Assembly: GCF_003258595.1 (NCBI RefSeq)
Contig: NZ_QHHQ01000001.1
Location: forward strand, 992,001-1,056,000
Direction: 5' to 3'
From: Acuticoccus sediminis
GTDB lineage: Bacteria > Pseudomonadota > Alphaproteobacteria > Rhizobiales > Amorphaceae
DNA length: 64,000 bases
In this document: piece by piece, positions 61,107-64,000 of the stretch
How the letters are laid out: each line of letters starts with the position of its first letter
Numbering within the stretch: position 1 is the first letter of the stretch
The notes under the pieces: model-generated
Databases searched by the model: none
Told to the model about the DNA's origin: nothing
The model's input: the letters and a program-made list of their open reading frames with translations, nothing else
Made by a program: the position numbers and the translations under genes

Positions 61107-64000
61107 TCAAGCAGCGGTCGTCATGCCAATGGCGGGCAGCACCCCATCCATTTCCATCATTGTGGCGTTTGCGGTCCACACAATCGCCGTTCCGACGGTC
61201 GTTCCGGGAAGCATCTGCCGCACCAACGCCCGGTAGATGGCGAGCTGACGGCGGTAGGCCTCCGGCGCCTCCGCCGCGCGGCGCGGCACGATGCGGTCGG
61301 TCTTGTAATCCACAATCACGACGCGGCCGGGGGACAACTGGAGGCGGTCGATGCGCCCGCTCGCCCGCCGGGCGACCCCGTCGACGAGGATGTCGCCCAT
61401 CACGTCGACCTCGCGCCGGGCCGGTCCGGCAAGGCCGGGGAGAGCCAGGACGGCCTCGGCCTCCCGCGCGATCGCAACCGTCTCCTCCGGAGGGAGCGCG
61501 GGGTGCGCCCGGGCGACGCGCGCCGCCATGGCGTCGACCGGTTCGTCGCGCTCGAGCAGGAGGTGCATGATCGTGCCGAATGCGACGGCGTCCAGGGGGC
61601 GGCGCTCGATCACCGGGATGCCGACGGCCGTGAGGTGCTCGCCGTCCGAGGGGATCAGCGGCTCCGGCGTGTCGCTGTCGATGGTCGCGGGCTCGTCGAG
61701 CCAGGCCGGGCGCTGCGGCGGCGGGGCGGCGGGCTCGGCCCGCTCCGGCGCGGGGGCCGGGATCGGGGCAGGGTTGCGCCAGGCGAGGCCCTCGCCGCTC
61801 GGCATCTCGGCCCGCTCGCCGTCGGGCGAGAGGGCGGCCTCGACCATCTCGTGCCACATCCCGCTCTGCGGCTTGCGCTTTCCGTAGGCGCCGCAGACGA
61901 CGAGGTGCTGCTCCGCCCGCGTCATCGCCACGTAGAGCAGGCGGTAGTGCTCGGCGAACTCCGCCTCCGACTTCGCGCTCAGCACGGCGCGGACGGGCTC
62001 GCTCTGGTAGTCCTTGTTGGGGGCGTAGACGAGGACGTCGTCATAGCCCGGGGCGGGGGCGGCGACGGGCACGACCGGGCTGCGGCTGGGGTTCGTCGCC
62101 TGGGTACCGACGTCGGCGAGGAAGACGACCTTCGCCTCCAGCCCCTTGGAGCCGTGCGCGGTCATGACACGCACCGCGTCCACAGTACCGTCCGAGGAGC
62201 GGCGCAACTCCGCCTTCGTCTTGGACAGGCGCATCAGGAAGGTCTCGAGGGTCGGAACGTCCCGGCTCTCGAACGCGAACGCCTCGTCGAGGAAGGCGTC
62301 GAGCGCGTCCTCCGCCTCCGAGCCGAGCCGGGCGGCGAAGTCGGCCCGCCGGCCCTCGCCGACGAGGATCGCGGAGAAGAAGTCGAACGGGCGCCGGGTG
62401 CGGGCGAGGACGCGCCAGCGCATCAGCGTCGTGTGGGCGACGCGGGCGAACATGTCGCCCTCGGCGAGGGCGTCGAGGAGGGAGCCCTCGCGGCCGTGGG
62501 CGACCTCGAACAACGCATCCTCCGAGAAGCCGAACAGCGGGCTCTTCAGGACCGTCGCCAGCGAGAGGTCGTCGCGCGACAGCAGCGCGCGGGCGAGCGC
62601 GACCATGTCCTGCACGGCGATGTGGTCGGTGATGGTGAGCCGGTCCGCGCCCGCGGTCGGGATGCCGCGGTTCTTCAGCTCCCGGTTCATCAGGTTGGCG
62701 AAGGCGCCGCGCTTGCGCGACAGGATCATGATGTCGCCCGGCCTCACCGGCGGCGCGCCGCCGGGACCTTCGCCGCCGGTCCAGGCCTCGATGGTGTCGG
62801 CGATGGCGCGCACGAGCTTCACGACGCCGGCGTTGTCCGGGGCCTGGTCGAACGGCGCGTCCCAGGCCTCGGACCTGTCGTCCTCCTCGTCGAAGAAGAG
62901 GGGCCAGAGGTCGACGCCGCCCGGGCCGTCCTTCACCGCCACGTGGCGCACGGCGCCGGGGTCCGCGCCGACCGACGCGGCGAGGCTGCCGTCCGCGAAC
63001 ACGCGGTCGACCGCGGAGAGGACCTGCGGGGCGGAGCGCATTGAGTGGGCGAGGTCGACCGCGCGGAAGGTGAGTCCGGCGTCCGAGGCGGCCGCCTGGT
63101 AGTGCGCGCGCTTCTCGCCGAAGAGCTGCGGGGCGGCGCCCTGGAAGGAGTAGATGGACTGCTTCTCGTCGCCCACCACGAAGAGCGTGCGGTGGACGTC
63201 CTTTGCGCCGCGTCCGGCGAAGAACTCGCCGGTCAGCGCCTCCACGAGCTGCCACTGCGGCGGGGATGTGTCCTGCGCCTCGTCGACCATCACGTGGTCG
63301 ATCCCCTCGTCGAGCTTGTAGCGCACCCAGGCCGCCGCCGTGCCGGAGCGCACGAGGTTCATCGCGGTCTCGATCTGCTCGTCGTAGTCGATGACCCCGC
63401 GGCGGCGCTTGGCGGCGGTGAGCTCCTCCTCCACCAGCCAGGCGAGCTGCATGAGGGGGACCGTGGCGGCGATGGCGGCCGTCGCGCGGCCGGCGTCGGC
63501 GGCGCGCGCGAGGCGGTCCTGCTCGGCGGCGACGAGGTCCGCGAGCCCGGGCCAGGCCTCCAGCACCTTCTTGGGCGCGATGCCGCCGATCTTGCGCGGC
63601 TCGCCCGTCCCGGTGAGGAAGATCGCGTTCCAGTGGGGATCGCGCTCCTCCGCCGGGCAGTTCAGGGCGGTTTCGATCCGCTCGATGGTCCCCTTGCCGG
63701 CGTTGGCCGCGCGCAGCGCCTCGGCGAGGGCGCGGCAGGTGTCGTCGGAGAGCGGCGGTCCAGGGTCGGCGGGGGCGAGCGCGCGGCTCAGGCTCTCGGC
63801 GAGGCGCTCGTCCGAGGCACCCATCCCGAGCCAGCGCGTCAGGCGCCGCCGCTCGCCCAGCACCGCCTTGAGGCTGCCGACGAGGCCGAAGTCGGAGACG
63901 TGCGGCAGCAGCGCGTCGATGTAGCCGCCGACGGGGCCGCCGGGGTCGATCGTGCCGCGGGCGAGGACGTTGGCGATGGCGCGGTCGGTCAGTTCCTCGC
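61107..64000 (-). CDS. addA: Double-strand break repair helicase-nuclease AddA, C-terminal part (truncated by window edge)
   Basis: Open to the window edge; about the last 964 codons are present, and the N-terminal Walker A lies outside. AddA with AddB resects double-strand breaks for RecA loading. UvrD-type motifs: VDEAQDTSP (II), VVGDEKQSIYSFQGA (III), VMTAHGSKGLEAKVVFLADVG (V), LYVAMTRAEQHLVV (VI). The C-terminal RecB-like nuclease has GRIDRLQLSPGRVVIVDYKTD with the D and K active residues. It is followed by trxA, an order found in rhizobia. Confidence 0.95.
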   Translation of the reverse strand, partial: EELTDRAIANVLARGTIDPGGPVGGYIDALLPHVSDFGLVGSLKAVLGERRRLTRWLGMGASDERLAESLSRALAPADPGPPLSDDTCRALAEALRAANAGKGTIERIETALNCPAEERDPHWNAIFLTGTGEPRKIGGIAPKKVLEAWPGLADLVAAEQDRLARAADAGRATAAIAATVPLMQLAWLVEEELTAAKRRRGVIDYDEQIETAMNLVRSGTAAAWVRYKLDEGIDHVMVDEAQDTSPPQWQLVEALTGEFFAGRGAKDVHRTLFVVGDEKQSIYSFQGAAPQLFGEKRAHYQAAASDAGLTFRAVDLAHSMRSAPQVLSAVDRVFADGSLAASVGADPGAVRHVAVKDGPGGVDLWPLFFDEEDDRSEAWDAPFDQAPDNAGVVKLVRAIADTIEAWTGGEGPGGAPPVRPGDIMILSRKRGAFANLMNRELKNRGIPTAGADRLTITDHIAVQDMVALARALLSRDDLSLATVLKSPLFGFSEDALFEVAHGREGSLLDALAEGDMFARVAHTTLMRWRVLARTRRPFDFFSAILVGEGRRADFAARLGSEAEDALDAFLDEAFAFESRDVPTLETFLMRLSKTKAELRRSSDGTVDAVRVMTAHGSKGLEAKVVFLADVGTQATNPSRSPVVPVAAPAPGYDDVLVYAPNKDYQSEPVRAVLSAKSEAEFAEHYRLLYVAMTRAEQHLVVCGAYGKRKPQSGMWHEMVEAALSPDGERAEMPSGEGLAWRNPAPIPAPAPERAEPAAPPPQRPAWLDEPATIDSDTPEPLIPSDGEHLTAVGIPVIERRPLDAVAFGTIMHLLLERDEPVDAMAARVARAHPALPPEETVAIAREAEAVLALPGLAGPARREVDVMGDILVDGVARRASGRIDRLQLSPGRVVIVDYKTDRIVPRRAAEAPEAYRRQLAIYRALVRQMLPGTTVGTAIVWTANATMMEMDGVLPAIGMTTAA

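Overview
The window is high-GC chromosomal DNA from an alphaproteobacterium, most likely of the Hyphomicrobiales (rhizobial side). The evidence is gene content and order: ruvA-ruvB, dnaK/dnaJ followed by a PmtA-type methyltransferase, hslV-hslU, an Omp19-like lipoprotein, dnaX-ybaB-recR with a small SRP RNA just upstream of dnaX, and addA-trxA. The genus cannot be named from sequence alone. There is no integrase, transposase, CRISPR array or tRNA that I can recognise.

Layout. 1-1.3 kb: end of ruvA and ruvB. 1.4-2.1 kb: a small unknown gene and, on the minus strand, a probable three-hairpin small RNA with an anti-Shine-Dalgarno loop and a strong terminator. 2.2-7.1 kb: a TRAP transporter with two tandem substrate-binding proteins, then DctQ and a large DctM. 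7.1-8.07 kb: a long, hairpin-rich leader of lower GC. 8.07-24.0 kb: a five-gene plus-strand operon (TPR protein, cytosolic alkaline-phosphatase-superfamily protein, Gly/Ala-rich protein with repeated basic helices, and two giant synthases), closed by an intrinsic terminator. This is the accessory island of the window.

The two synthases together carry every activity of a fully reducing iterative type I polyketide/fatty-acid synthase of the PUFA-synthase (secondary lipid) class. Protein 1 is NMO-NMO-KS-AT-ACP-KR-DH and protein 2 is KS-AT-DH-phosphopantetheinyl transferase. The five pfaA-E functions are thus rearranged into two polypeptides: the PfaD-like reductase is duplicated and fused in front, the PfaE-like transferase is fused behind, and I see no FabA-type dehydratase pair and no chain-length factor. 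A strong ribosome-binding site and ATG inside protein 1 suggest it was once, or still is, also made as two proteins. The product is unknown.

24.2-36 kb: EamA exporter with a divergent, frameshifted LysR gene, a KefB-type antiporter divergent from trkH-metZ, a DUF475/TerC-like membrane protein, a GT61 glycosyltransferase, TenA, a CPBP protease, a secreted protein and AlkB. 36.4-47.8 kb: YceI, a cytochrome b561-YceI fusion, the sigma-32-type dnaK promoter, dnaK, a sulfotransferase-like gene wedged between dnaK and dnaJ, dnaJ, pmtA, hslVU and an unknown Ala/Pro-rich protein. 48-53.4 kb: Omp19-like lipoprotein, D-2-hydroxyacid dehydrogenase, SH3 protein, recR-ybaB-dnaX and SRP RNA. 53.5-64 kb: a YnjCD-type ABC transporter without a visible binding protein, DUF2244, TraB/GumN, a PfkB adenosine-type kinase, a capsule-type protein overlapping grpE, trxA and the 3' part of addA, which runs off the window.
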